Position numbers and translations under genes: made by a program. The notes under the pieces are model-generated. The model ran no database searches and was not told the origin of the DNA. It saw nothing but the letters and a program-made list of their open reading frames with translations. From positions 1 through 64,000 of the forward strand of contig NZ_MCGG01000021.1 in the NCBI RefSeq assembly GCF_001746755.1: 64,000 nt of DNA, written 5' to 3'. The DNA comes from Magnetovibrio blakemorei (GTDB lineage: Bacteria > Pseudomonadota > Alphaproteobacteria > Rhodospirillales > Magnetovibrionaceae). This document shows positions 29,963 to 37,473 of this stretch, in pieces (within the stretch, counting starts at the first letter, position 1; each line of letters begins with the position of its first letter).

Positions 29963-30421
29963 TTAACCAGTAATATGCGTTGTCCCTACGTCCCACGCAT
30001 CTGCGTCAAACGTCTTAATTCGCTTGCTTATATAGCTCGCCCAACCTTCATTATCGTATGTGCGTCTAATCTCGTTTTGTGTGCCCGTAAAATTTATGTC
30101 TTCCCACGTCATCAGCATAATCTGTCGCAGCCACCTATAGTCTCTGCGCTCGTTCGCCTTCGCAATTATATGCCAGTGTATATTTCCCGTATCCGTGCCT
30201 TCTATAAAGCATACCCGCTCGCAACGCTTGCCGTGTCGCTGCGCCGCTTTGCCATAAACAGCCCTATCCACCCTATTCCAAAAATGTCTAAATAATTTTC
30301 GTGCCTGCTGCTCACTCACGTTTTGCCTAAACGTAAATGTTCCAGCCATATCCCAATCGTGCTCACCCAACCAGTCAACCAATGCCTTTTGCGTTTCGCT
30401 GCGTGTAAATGTCTGTCCCAT
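29963..30421 (-). CDS. Small HUH-endonuclease Rep-like protein, proline-free
   Basis: 152 residues. GNIHWHIIAKAN contains His-Trp-His, an HUH metal-binding motif. About 45 residues later WASYISKRI supplies Tyr-x-x-Lys, the arrangement of single-tyrosine rolling-circle initiators. AGTFTFRQNVSEQQARKLF upstream fits the first Rep motif (a hydrophobic strand ending in TFR). It would nick one strand at an origin and stay bound through Tyr. No helicase domain. This gives the element a likely single-stranded replication or transfer stage. Zero proline, zero TC/CC on the coding strand. Function is inferred from motifs only. Confidence 0.72.
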   Translation of the reverse strand: MGQTFTRSETQKALVDWLGEHDWDMAGTFTFRQNVSEQQARKLFRHFWNRVDRAVYGKAAQRHGKRCERVCFIEGTDTGNIHWHIIAKANERRDYRWLRQIMLMTWEDINFTGTQNEIRRTYDNEGWASYISKRIKTFDADAWDVGTTHITG

Positions 30422-30478
30422 AAAATTTCAATGCCCTTAAATGCGTTTAGTTTTCTAATTTATTTATCCAAAAAATTT

Positions 30479-30835
30479 TCAGCGTCTAATTTTGTGCTTC
30501 ATCAATCGCTCGTGCTGTTTTCGTTTCAAGCGTCTGTATAAATTCTCCAGCTGCTCATCCGTTGCCACCAAACGCTTGTGCCGCCATACCACCTGCGCCA
30601 AGTTCTGCTTCTGTAGCCGCTTCAATTTATCCGCAAGCGCATAGTCATTTTTCACGCCGCCAACGTAACTCTCATCCTGCGTCGCCATCTTCAGCATCGC
30701 AGCCTCATCGCTCTTAATGTTTTTCTGTATCTGCTTAAGCCGCACTGCGTGTGCGTCAGCTTCAGCCTGCCCAGCTTCAAGTCTCTTCAATATGCCGCAG
30801 CCAGCACCGCCATTTATAAATTCGCTCAGTCTCAT
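30479..30835 (-). CDS. Element protein of unknown function, coiled-coil, proline-free
   Basis: 118 residues, basic, almost entirely helical (QAEADAHAVRLKQIQKNIKS, ADKLKRLQKQNLAQVVWRHK, LENLYRRLKRKQHERLMKHK). Starts at the ATG at 30835 in an AT-rich leader without a clear ribosome site. Likely nucleic-acid binding from its charge (inference). No proline; no TC or CC on the coding strand. Lies directly upstream of the Rep-like gene and may be cotranscribed. Confidence 0.6.
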   Translation of the reverse strand: MRLSEFINGGAGCGILKRLEAGQAEADAHAVRLKQIQKNIKSDEAAMLKMATQDESYVGGVKNDYALADKLKRLQKQNLAQVVWRHKRLVATDEQLENLYRRLKRKQHERLMKHKIRR

Positions 30836-31003
30836 ATCAATATTTATAGTATAAAATAATTTACTATTATGTATTATACCATAAAATATGAAGTAAATTA
30901 TATATAATAATTGTAAATAATCGTCAGTTACTGTTTTTCAAGACAGATTTCCATTGTAATAGCATAGCATCGTCTCTCAAAATGTCGATTTAAAATATAT
31001 CGC
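30836..31003. other. AT-rich intergenic segment with inverted repeats
   Basis: About 168 bases of very AT-rich sequence between the integrase stop and the coiled-coil gene. TTTATAGTATAA pairs with TTATACCATAAA about 20 bases away with one bulge. It is a plausible double-strand origin, promoter or excisionase region. It retains four GA dinucleotides, unlike the adjoining genes. Confidence 0.4.
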
Positions 31004-32221
31004 TTAAATCAACGCAGCCGCAGCCAATGTCGTTCGCACCTGTCCGTAATGCTTTTCAATCATCTCAACGCTTGTGCCCATATTTCGTGACAATAAATAA
31101 ATGTCCGTTCCACCATAAAGCAGCCTAAACGTCGCATACGTGTGTCTTAAACTATAAAGCGTCCGTCGCTTGCTATATCTGTCCCACGTCAACCCCGTCT
31201 CATCCAACAACGCCTTAAACCCCAGCTCAAACGTATGTCGTGCTTTCCCGCTCACCTTCGTAAACAACGCAGTTCCCGTCAGTCGTGCTGCGTCAATATT
31301 TTCAAATTCGTAAAATCCAAGCAGCTTCTTTATCGTCTGTTTCGCAGCTCGTGTGCCAATAACAGCTCTTCGTCCTGTTTTGCCATCCACCCATAAACGC
31401 AGCGTCTCCGTCTGTTTCCTGTTTCCCGTATTAATAAATTCAACGTCGCTCCATTTCAGCCCTCGTGCCTCACCAACTCGCAAGCCCGTGCCAACCATCA
31501 AACGTAAATATAATTCCAACAGCTTTCTGTCTCGCTTAACACGTGAATGCTGCTCAAGCTCAGCACGTCTGTGTGCTGCCCTTATCAGCTTCGCATACTC
31601 TCCCACGTCAAACGCACTTCGCCTGTTCGTCTTTGCCGTTTTCGTGCGCATAAACGGCATATGCTTTAATAGCCCAAGCTCAAGTCCGTATTTCAGCACC
31701 TGCCTCAATATTCCCTGTTCCATCAATAGCGTTTTCGCACTGGGCGTTTTGGCGCACGTAGCGACACGTTTTTCCGCCCCGTAACCTCGTGTCCAATAAT
31801 CCAAACGCCAATCATCGTATTCGTTAAAATCAGCTGCCGTTATCTCGTTCAATAATCGTTTGCCAAAAAACGGAACTAAATATCTTCGCAACGTTCCCGC
31901 AACCAGCCCCAACCTACCTTTGCTTAATCGTCCTTCAATCGTTTCACGTTCCGCTTTCCTTAAATATTCATCCGCAAGCTGCTTAAACGTCCTATCCCTC
32001 AACAGCTCATTATTTTTCTGCTTGTAACTCAGTTCGTCATATAGCTCTTCAGCAGTTCTTTTCGCCTCAGCCAAATCTGTCGTTCGTGTGCTGCGTCGTA
32101 TCAACGTTCGCCCTGTGCCAAGCCGCAACCTACACTGCCACGTGCCGTGCCTATCGCTTGCTCGTGTGTGTAAAATAATTCTGCCACCACGCAGTTCGTA
32201 TTCTCGTTGTCCAGCGCCCAT
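31004..32221 (-). CDS. int: Tyrosine recombinase/integrase of the rpsD element
   Basis: 405 residues from the ATG at 32221 (a TTG lies three codons upstream). An N-terminal SAM-like core-binding domain at about 65-200 precedes the catalytic domain: Arg in GTGLRVGEARGLKWSDVEF, second box YSLRHTYATFRLLYGG, nucleophile Tyr in MIEKHYGQV. The HxxR box has Tyr in place of His, a variant I know from many proteobacterial phage-type integrases. Only three prolines. About nine GA/GG remain on the + strand, five of them within 31742-31764. Expected to catalyse integration at the 13-bp rpsD site. Confidence 0.92.
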   Translation of the reverse strand: MGAGQREYELRGGRIILHTRASDRHGTWQCRLRLGTGRTLIRRSTRTTDLAEAKRTAEELYDELSYKQKNNELLRDRTFKQLADEYLRKAERETIEGRLSKGRLGLVAGTLRRYLVPFFGKRLLNEITAADFNEYDDWRLDYWTRGYGAEKRVATCAKTPSAKTLLMEQGILRQVLKYGLELGLLKHMPFMRTKTAKTNRRSAFDVGEYAKLIRAAHRRAELEQHSRVKRDRKLLELYLRLMVGTGLRVGEARGLKWSDVEFINTGNRKQTETLRLWVDGKTGRRAVIGTRAAKQTIKKLLGFYEFENIDAARLTGTALFTKVSGKARHTFELGFKALLDETGLTWDRYSKRRTLYSLRHTYATFRLLYGGTDIYLLSRNMGTSVEMIEKHYGQVRTTLAAAALI

Positions 32222-32351
32222 AACACTCAATCCCTTAATGTGTGTGCTATGTGTAATATTATTGCCTTATAGTTGTGTTCACGATTAAAAAAATACAGCG
32301 CCCTTATATTAAGTCACGCTGTATCCACGCTTTATAACGCTCATTAAAGCG

Positions 32352-32564
32352 TTAATCATTGTCACTGTCGGCAATAATGCCCTTAGCCGCAGTCAGCATC
32401 ACCTCAACCTTTTCGCATACGCAATCGCACTGTAATGGATTTTCCAAATCCACTTTCTTTAAATTTTCTCCACCCTCAGCACACGGGATACAAAGTCGCT
32501 CCCTTACAGTGCTAAGCAACTCATTCGCTATCGCAATATAATTATGTTTCGTGTCATTTGCCAT
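32352..32564 (-). CDS. Small Cys-rich element protein, unknown
   Basis: 70 residues from the ATG at 32564 with GGCAGG just upstream. It contains CIPCAEGG and CDCVCEKVEVM, five cysteines that could bind a metal, and two prolines. It lies upstream of int next to the right end, the usual place of an excisionase, but the sequence is not recognisable as one. GA/GG avoidance is weaker here (six by eye). Confidence 0.5.
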   Translation of the reverse strand: MANDTKHNYIAIANELLSTVRERLCIPCAEGGENLKKVDLENPLQCDCVCEKVEVMLTAAKGIIADSDND

Positions 32565-32577
32565 CCTGCCCACCAAC

Positions 32578-32611
32578 AAAAAAAGCTGCCCAACACCGTG
32601 TGCTGAGCAGT
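32578..32611 (-). terminator. Element-borne terminator downstream of rpsD
   Basis: On the minus strand CTGCTCAGCAC and GTGTTGGGCAG form an 11-base-pair stem (two G-U pairs) with a three-base loop, followed by seven T. It lies about 50 bases inside the element and would end rpsD transcripts that lost their native terminator, shielding the element from read-through. Confidence 0.8.
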
Positions 32612-32660
32612 TTTCTCGTAACCGTGTCGCAGCGTGAAGCTGCTGAATTGGTTATGTGTG

Positions 32661-32673
32661 TTAGCGCGAATAG
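32661..32673. repeat. Right attachment-site core, within the rpsD stop region
   Basis: TTAGCGCGAATAG, identical to 28833-28845. On the minus strand it encodes the last rpsD codons and the TAA stop. Confidence 0.85.
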
Positions 32674-33275
32674 AATTCGATAACCAGGTTCGGTTCCATC
32701 TGAACCGGATACGGCACGTCTTCCAATTTCGGGATGCGCACGAAGGTGCCCTTGCCCTTTTTCACGTCGACGTCCATGTAGTCAGGAATTTCGCGTTCGG
32801 CAGAGTTCAGCGCTTCGATGACCATCGGGATCACTTCGGAGCCGGTTTTGATCTCGACCACATCGCCTTCTTTGACCATGAACGACGGAATGTTGACGCG
32901 CTGGCCGTTAACCCGGACGTGGCCGTGGTTGACGAACTGGCGGGACGAGAACACGGTCGGCACGAACTTCATGCGGTAGACCACGGCGTCCAAACGGCTT
33001 TCCAAAATACCGATCAAGTTTTCCGACGTATCGCCCTTACGACGCACAGCTTCGGCATAATATTTGCGGAACTGTTTTTCAGAGATGTTGCCATAGTAGC
33101 CCTTGAGCTTCTGTTTGGCCATCAACTGGGTACCGTAATCGGTGGGCTTGGAACGACGACGACCGTGCTGGCCTGGGCCATATTCACGGGTGTTGACCGG
33201 AGATTTCGGGCGACCCCAAAGGTTCACGCCCAAACGGCGGTTAATTTTGTATTTCGAGCGAATGCGCTTCGACAT
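32661..33275 (-). CDS. rpsD: 30S ribosomal protein S4
   Basis: 204 residues, full length. The N-terminal [19 protein letters not shown] lacks the zinc-binding cysteines; the S4 RNA-binding domain is [20 protein letters not shown] and [20 protein letters not shown]. Binds 16S rRNA early in 30S assembly. Stand-alone rather than in the alpha operon, as is usual in alphaproteobacteria. Its 3' end serves as attachment site of the element and the coding sequence is preserved. Confidence 0.98.
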   Translation of the reverse strand: MSKRIRSKYKINRRLGVNLWGRPKSPVNTREYGPGQHGRRRSKPTDYGTQLMAKQKLKGYYGNISEKQFRKYYAEAVRRKGDTSENLIGILESRLDAVVYRMKFVPTVFSSRQFVNHGHVRVNGQRVNIPSFMVKEGDVVEIKTGSEVIPMVIEALNSAEREIPDYMDVDVKKGKGTFVRIPKLEDVPYPVQMEPNLVIEFYSR

Positions 33276-33496
33276 GATAATTCTACCTTACTTTTCAGTA
33301 CGTTATTTGTTGTCCCAGTAGTCCCATCCGCTCCCCAATTGTAGGGCCGGAGGGCGGGAAGACTGCCAACGAAGGGCACCATCCACATTCCCGGGAAGAG
33401 TTCGAAGCGCGCACTATACGCATAAAAGCGCCGGACGCAAGGGGTTTTGAGGAAATTGAAGCGGGCTGAAAGCGGCACCAAATGACCGCGTTGAGA

Positions 33497-34045
33497 TCAT
33501 CGTTCCAGTTCGCTGTCCCAATACAGATAATCGAGCCAACTGTGGTGCACGTCAGAGGTGGGCAGACGCTGCGCCACCTGGTTGAGTCTGCGCACCGACG
33601 GCTCCAAGGCTTCTTGAATCAAAGGCATTTCGGCTTCTTCAGGGGTGCGGTTGGCCTTTTTCAAATTACACGGCGAACACGCCGCCACCACGTTGGACCA
33701 TTCCGTCATGCCGCCACGGGACTTGGGCATGACGTGATCAAACGTCAATTCGCGCGCAGAAAAGGTCGTGTTGCAGTACTGGCAGCTAAAATTGTCGCGC
33801 AAATAGATGTTATAGCGGGTAAACGCCGGCCGACCGTTGAAGCTGACATAGCGTTTGAGCGCCACCACCGACGGCACCCGAATCTCAAGACTGGGGGAAT
33901 GCACCACCTTGTCATAGGTTTCGACCAAATTGACCCGGTCCAACAAAAGCGCCGAAATCGCATCCTTCCACGACCACAGGGACAACGGATGGTAAGACAG
34001 GGGCCGATAGTCAGCGTTGAGCACCAGGGTTTGCAGACCGCTCAT
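33497..34045 (-). CDS. HNH endonuclease family protein
   Basis: 182 residues. The HNH domain is CQYCNTTFSARELTFDHVMP with a second CxxC pair in ACSPCNLKKANRTPEEA, so a zinc-stabilised beta-beta-alpha-metal nuclease fold. The N-terminus VLNADYRPLSYHPLSLWSWK is typical of a conserved chromosomal HNH family, distinct from phage or restriction HNH proteins. Role unproven, possibly DNA repair (inference). Confidence 0.9.
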   Translation of the reverse strand: MSGLQTLVLNADYRPLSYHPLSLWSWKDAISALLLDRVNLVETYDKVVHSPSLEIRVPSVVALKRYVSFNGRPAFTRYNIYLRDNFSCQYCNTTFSARELTFDHVMPKSRGGMTEWSNVVAACSPCNLKKANRTPEEAEMPLIQEALEPSVRRLNQVAQRLPTSDVHHSWLDYLYWDSELER

Positions 34046-34089
34046 GCGCGCCCTCCTTGTCCATATAAGCCCTGAGGTCTGCGGCCATC

Positions 34090-34265
34090 AAAAAAGCCCG
34101 CGAAAACGCGAGCTTGGACAGAACCAGAGGGAATAGACGTGAGGGTGGACGAGGATGACCTCATCGATGCCCTCAAGCCCCCTGGGGAAAACCGACCTGC
34201 CATCCGCAACGCCGTCGATGGACACCGAAGCGCTTGCGGACGTTCAACAGTTTGAGACAAGCGAT
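34090..34265 (-). ncRNA. Candidate structured small RNA or long 3' UTR
   Basis: The 313-base gap between the HNH gene and the HPP gene holds three foldable parts on the minus strand: an arm pairing CCGCAAGCG with CGTTGCGG (34201-34242), a hairpin TGAGGG...CCCTCA with inner GAGG/CCTC (34140-34175), and a terminator GCTCGCG-TTTT-CGCGGGC followed by six T (34113-34090). There is no convincing protein: the short open frame here runs through the terminator. It could be a free small RNA or the tail of the HPP transcript. No known RNA family recognised. Confidence 0.4.
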
Positions 34266-34358
34266 GGACCTGCATCACAAAATATCTCCAAATAACCCCA
34301 GTCTGTTTCCTTAAGTTGACTATATATGGTGATCGTTACCAAAACTTTACACCGAATA

Positions 34359-34925
34359 TTACCGTTCAGGCTTTTTTGGGTCTTGGCTGTTCTCCTGCAA
34401 AACATCTTGAAGGACCAACGGGTAAATGGTGCGCTTGGGGATCATGTGCACCAGCGTGGCGATGCCGATCATCACCATGCAACCCGCGAGAATCGGCACG
34501 AACAGGAAACTCCACCCCGGATCGGCCAAAAACACCACCACGGGGTCCGCGCCTGCAGGCGGATGGGTGATCCGCAACAACGCCATCACCGCAATCGCCA
34601 AGCCCACGACCAAAGAAATTGCCCACCATTCGGGGGGCAATACCGTCCTGAGCGCAAGCGCAAGCGCGCTGGCGACCATGTGTCCGCCGATCACGTTCAT
34701 GGGTTGCGAAAGAGGACTGCTGGGGACCGAAAACAACAACACGCAAGACGCCCCAAAGGGGGCGATCAAAAACGGTAAATCACTCAACTGCCCAAAAAAA
34801 CCAATAACGCCCATAGCCAACGCCGCACCAAAGCCTGCCTTCAACAAGCTTATGACGTCGTTACGGCTTTGATGGCGATAAAGAAATCGTCTCACCATTT
34901 CGAAGCCTTTACATCTCATTCCCAA
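34359..34925 (-). CDS. HPP family membrane protein
   Basis: 188 residues with four hydrophobic segments. LIAPFGASCVLLFSVPSSPL and the HPP signature in LLRITHPPAGADP define the family. Some members are linked to nitrite transport, but substrates are mostly unknown. The start may be the ATG at 34898. Divergent from gluQRS. Confidence 0.88.
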   Translation of the reverse strand: MGMRCKGFEMVRRFLYRHQSRNDVISLLKAGFGAALAMGVIGFFGQLSDLPFLIAPFGASCVLLFSVPSSPLSQPMNVIGGHMVASALALALRTVLPPEWWAISLVVGLAIAVMALLRITHPPAGADPVVVFLADPGWSFLFVPILAGCMVMIGIATLVHMIPKRTIYPLVLQDVLQENSQDPKKPER

Positions 34926-35060
34926 TGCATTGATAGACGTAAATTGCGAAGATGGCTACGGCCTTGACCGTCGCCAATTGCCGTTTGCTTTGCGGCGCGG
35001 AGGTCGAAAAAGGTCGGCATTTTCCTTGCGGAAGGCGCGCTTTGCTTTCATCTTAGAGGC

Positions 35061-35984
35061 ATGACAAAATCACCTTTTCCCTCCAATCTTGGACTCGGTT
35101 TGAACCCCGACCTCAACCCCGCCCCCTCCCCAGGCCTCGTCGTCACCCGGTTTGCGCCCAGTCCGACCGGATTTTTGCACTTGGGTCACGCCTATGCGGC
35201 GTTGTTTGCGCATCGCGCCGCCAAATCGGCGGGCGGACGTTTTTTGTTGCGCATCGAAGATATCGACCAAGGGCGCTGCCGCCCGGAATTTGAAGAAGCG
35301 CTCTATGAAGACCTAGCGTGGCTGGGATTGGACTGGGAATCCCCTGTGCGCCGGCAATCGGAAGGTTTGGCCGACTTTACCGCCGCGTTGGAGGTCCTTA
35401 AACGTCAAGACTTGCTCTATCCGTGCTTTTGCACCCGCGCCGACATTCGGGCTGAAATCGAAGCTGCCAACGGTGCGCCGCACCTGATTCCAACGGGACC
35501 GGACGGCCCCATTTACCCAGGTCTATGTCGTCATCTAACGGGCGCGGAGCAACAACAACGGATCGAATCGGGCACCCCCTATGCCCTGCGCCTCAATATG
35601 GACAAGGCCTTGAAAATGGCTGGTCCCTTGACCTGGACGGACCTGGGCAAGGGGGAAATCAAGGCACGTCCGGAAATTTTTGGCGACGTGGTGTTGGCCC
35701 GAAAAGACACCCCCACCAGCTATCACTTGGCCGTTAGCGTGGATGATCATCGGCAAAACATCACCTTGGTCACACGCGGTGAGGACCTTTTTGCCGCCAC
35801 ACATATCCACAGGCTGCTGCAAAAGCTCTTAGATCTGAACACCCCGGCTTATCATCATCACGGATTGCTCTTAGGCGACGATGGGCGACGCTTGGCAAAG
35901 CGTGACAAAGCTCAAACGCTTTGCGAACTGCGCAAAAGCGGGCTAAAAACATTAGATATTTTGCATATGTGCGGGTACGTCTAA
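35061..35984 (+). CDS. gluQRS: Glutamyl-Q tRNA(Asp) synthetase
   Basis: 307 residues. It has the class I HIGH region FAPSPTGFLHLGHAYAALFA and a KMSKS-like RRLAKRDKAQTL, but no anticodon-binding domain, which separates it from GltX. A zinc site is formed by CFC and, about 35 residues later, YPGLC. It attaches glutamate to queuosine-34 of tRNA(Asp). Confidence 0.93.
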   Translation: MTKSPFPSNLGLGLNPDLNPAPSPGLVVTRFAPSPTGFLHLGHAYAALFAHRAAKSAGGRFLLRIEDIDQGRCRPEFEEALYEDLAWLGLDWESPVRRQSEGLADFTAALEVLKRQDLLYPCFCTRADIRAEIEAANGAPHLIPTGPDGPIYPGLCRHLTGAEQQQRIESGTPYALRLNMDKALKMAGPLTWTDLGKGEIKARPEIFGDVVLARKDTPTSYHLAVSVDDHRQNITLVTRGEDLFAATHIHRLLQKLLDLNTPAYHHHGLLLGDDGRRLAKRDKAQTLCELRKSGLKTLDILHMCGYV

Positions 35985-36193
35985 CGCCAATCGAATGCAT
36001 CTAATGCAAAAGATTGTGAATTGTATGCAGATTCGGCTTGCGAATTCAGGGGCTTTGCCCTTTATTGTTGCCAAGGCTATTTCTTATACGTTCTTCTCTA
36101 AGAAGACATACACTTCGTGGTTTGAAAGATACGACCCAACTTTCAATACTTTTTTTGCTCCTAGGGAACTCCTGGAAAGAAGATTTATTCGCA

Positions 36194-36559
36194 ATGAAAA
36201 CTTGTCTCATTGTTGACGATTCCAAGGTCATTCGCATGGTCGCCCGCAAAATTTTGCAGGAACTCGAATTTGCGACCGAAGAAGCCGCCGACGGCCAAGA
36301 AGCCCTCAACGCTTGTCTGGCCAAAATGCCGGAAGCCGTTCTGCTGGATTGGAACATGCCGGTCATGGATGGCATTGAATTTCTCAGAGCTCTACGCCAG
36401 ACACCTGGTGGGGACAAACCTGTCGTGGTCTTTTGCACCACGGAAAATGATTTAGATCATATCCAAGAAGCTATGATCGCTGGAGCGAACGAATACATCA
36501 TGAAGCCGTTCGATTCGGACATCATTCAGGCCAAGTTCCAACAAGTGGGCCTCATTTAA
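36194..36559 (+). CDS. CheY-like single-domain response regulator
   Basis: 121 residues. Acid pocket in CLIVDDSKVIR, phospho-acceptor Asp in AVLLDWNMPVMDG (near 52), conserved Thr in VVFCTTEND and Lys in NEYIMKPFD. Stand-alone receiver; with cheR 38 bases downstream it suggests a chemotaxis or flagellar output role. The ATG at 36194 is used because the upstream frame to 36038 is not receiver-like. The preceding 200 bases contain no gene. Confidence 0.92.
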   Translation: MKTCLIVDDSKVIRMVARKILQELEFATEEAADGQEALNACLAKMPEAVLLDWNMPVMDGIEFLRALRQTPGGDKPVVVFCTTENDLDHIQEAMIAGANEYIMKPFDSDIIQAKFQQVGLI

Positions 36560-36597
36560 CGGCCCATGATCTTTTTGCCTGTCACGGAGTATCAGAC

Positions 36598-37407
36598 TTG
36601 AGCCCCGAAGATTTTGAATTTATCAGCAAGCTGATCAAAGGTCGGTCCGGGCTGGTGTTGACACCTGATAAGGCTTATCTGCTGGAAAGCCGACTGATGC
36701 CTGTCGCGCGACAGCGGGGGCTAAAAGGTCTTGAAGAGCTGATTGCTCAAATGCGCACGCGGCGCGAAGAAGCGCTGATCGTTGAAGTCACCGAAGCGAT
36801 GACCACCAACGAATCGTTCTTTTTCCGCGACATCAAACCGTTTGATCTGCTGCGCGACGAAGTGTTGCCGCCACTCATTGCCGACCGCCAAGCCAAAAAA
36901 CACCTGCGCATCTGGTGCGCGGCCGCATCATCGGGCCAAGAACCCTATTCGATCGCCATTGTGCTCAAGGAACTGAGTGCAAAACTATCGGGCTGGAAGC
37001 TCGATATCGTGGGCACCGACATTTCTCACGACATCCTCAAAAAAGCCAGCGCGGGGATGTATTCTCAATTCGAAGTCCAACGCGGCATGCCGATCCAATT
37101 GCTGCTGAAATACTTCGACAAAAAGGATGAAACTTGGGAAATCAAACCCGAGATCAAATCGATGGTCCAGTACAAGTACTGGAATCTCCTCGATGACCTT
37201 AAAATGCTGGGCGCGTACGACATCGTCTTTTGCCGTAACGTTCTGATCTACTTTGACGCCGAAACCAAAGGAAAAGTCCTCGATAACATCGCAAAGTTGA
37301 TGCCGAAGGATGGAATGCTCTTCCTTGGCGGTGCAGAAACCGTCTTGGGCGTAACAGACAAGTTTAAGCCTGTCCCAGGACAGAGGGGTGTCTACACCTT
37401 AACTTAA
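36598..37407 (+). CDS. cheR: Chemotaxis protein methyltransferase CheR
   Basis: 269 residues. The start is a TTG at 36598 with GGAG eight bases before it. The N-terminal helical domain (GLVLTPDKAYLLESRL) is followed by the SAM-binding domain (IWCAAASSGQEPYSIA, DIVGTDISHDIL, YDIVFCRNVLIYFD). Methylates glutamates on chemoreceptors. Probably one transcript with the cheY-like gene. Confidence 0.93.
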   Translation: MSPEDFEFISKLIKGRSGLVLTPDKAYLLESRLMPVARQRGLKGLEELIAQMRTRREEALIVEVTEAMTTNESFFFRDIKPFDLLRDEVLPPLIADRQAKKHLRIWCAAASSGQEPYSIAIVLKELSAKLSGWKLDIVGTDISHDILKKASAGMYSQFEVQRGMPIQLLLKYFDKKDETWEIKPEIKSMVQYKYWNLLDDLKMLGAYDIVFCRNVLIYFDAETKGKVLDNIAKLMPKDGMLFLGGAETVLGVTDKFKPVPGQRGVYTLT

Positions 37408-37473
37408 GTCCCTTGAACTTAGGTCGAAGTGTGACAAAGCGTATATAAAGCGGATATATAGAGAATCATCACC

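Larger units (their letters stand above)
28833..32673. mobile_element. 3.8-kb integrative element at the 3' end of rpsD
   Basis: Bounded by the 13-bp direct repeat TTAGCGCGAATAG (28833-28845 and 32661-32673); the right copy is the last codons and stop of rpsD, so the gene stays intact. Cargo on the minus strand: tyrosine integrase, HUH-type Rep-like protein, DUF6641-like, DUF6626-like, two unknowns. No capsid, portal or conjugation genes, so it looks like a satellite or integrative-plasmid type element. It is more AT-rich than the flanks. GA and GG are nearly absent from its + strand: none in four whole genes, nine in the integrase gene by eye. The boundary of this signature coincides with the element. 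See findings. Confidence 0.88.

Noticed and set aside
28870-32580. CRISPR PAM avoidance as the cause of the missing GA/GG
   Set aside because: DNA-targeting CRISPR systems can use either strand, so avoidance should be symmetric; here the opposite strand is rich in these dinucleotides.
28870-32580. Codon preference or low GC as the cause of the missing GA/GG
   Set aside because: The loss holds across codon borders and in all frames, and TC/CC are frequent on the same + strand, so neither explains it.
28833-32673. tRNA or tmRNA gene as integration target
   Set aside because: No tRNA-like T-loop or cloverleaf is visible at either border; the repeated core belongs to the rpsD stop region.
34042-34278. 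78-residue frame upstream of the HNH gene
   Set aside because: It runs through a strong intrinsic terminator, has low-complexity sequence and overlaps the HNH start; a structured RNA or UTR is the better explanation.
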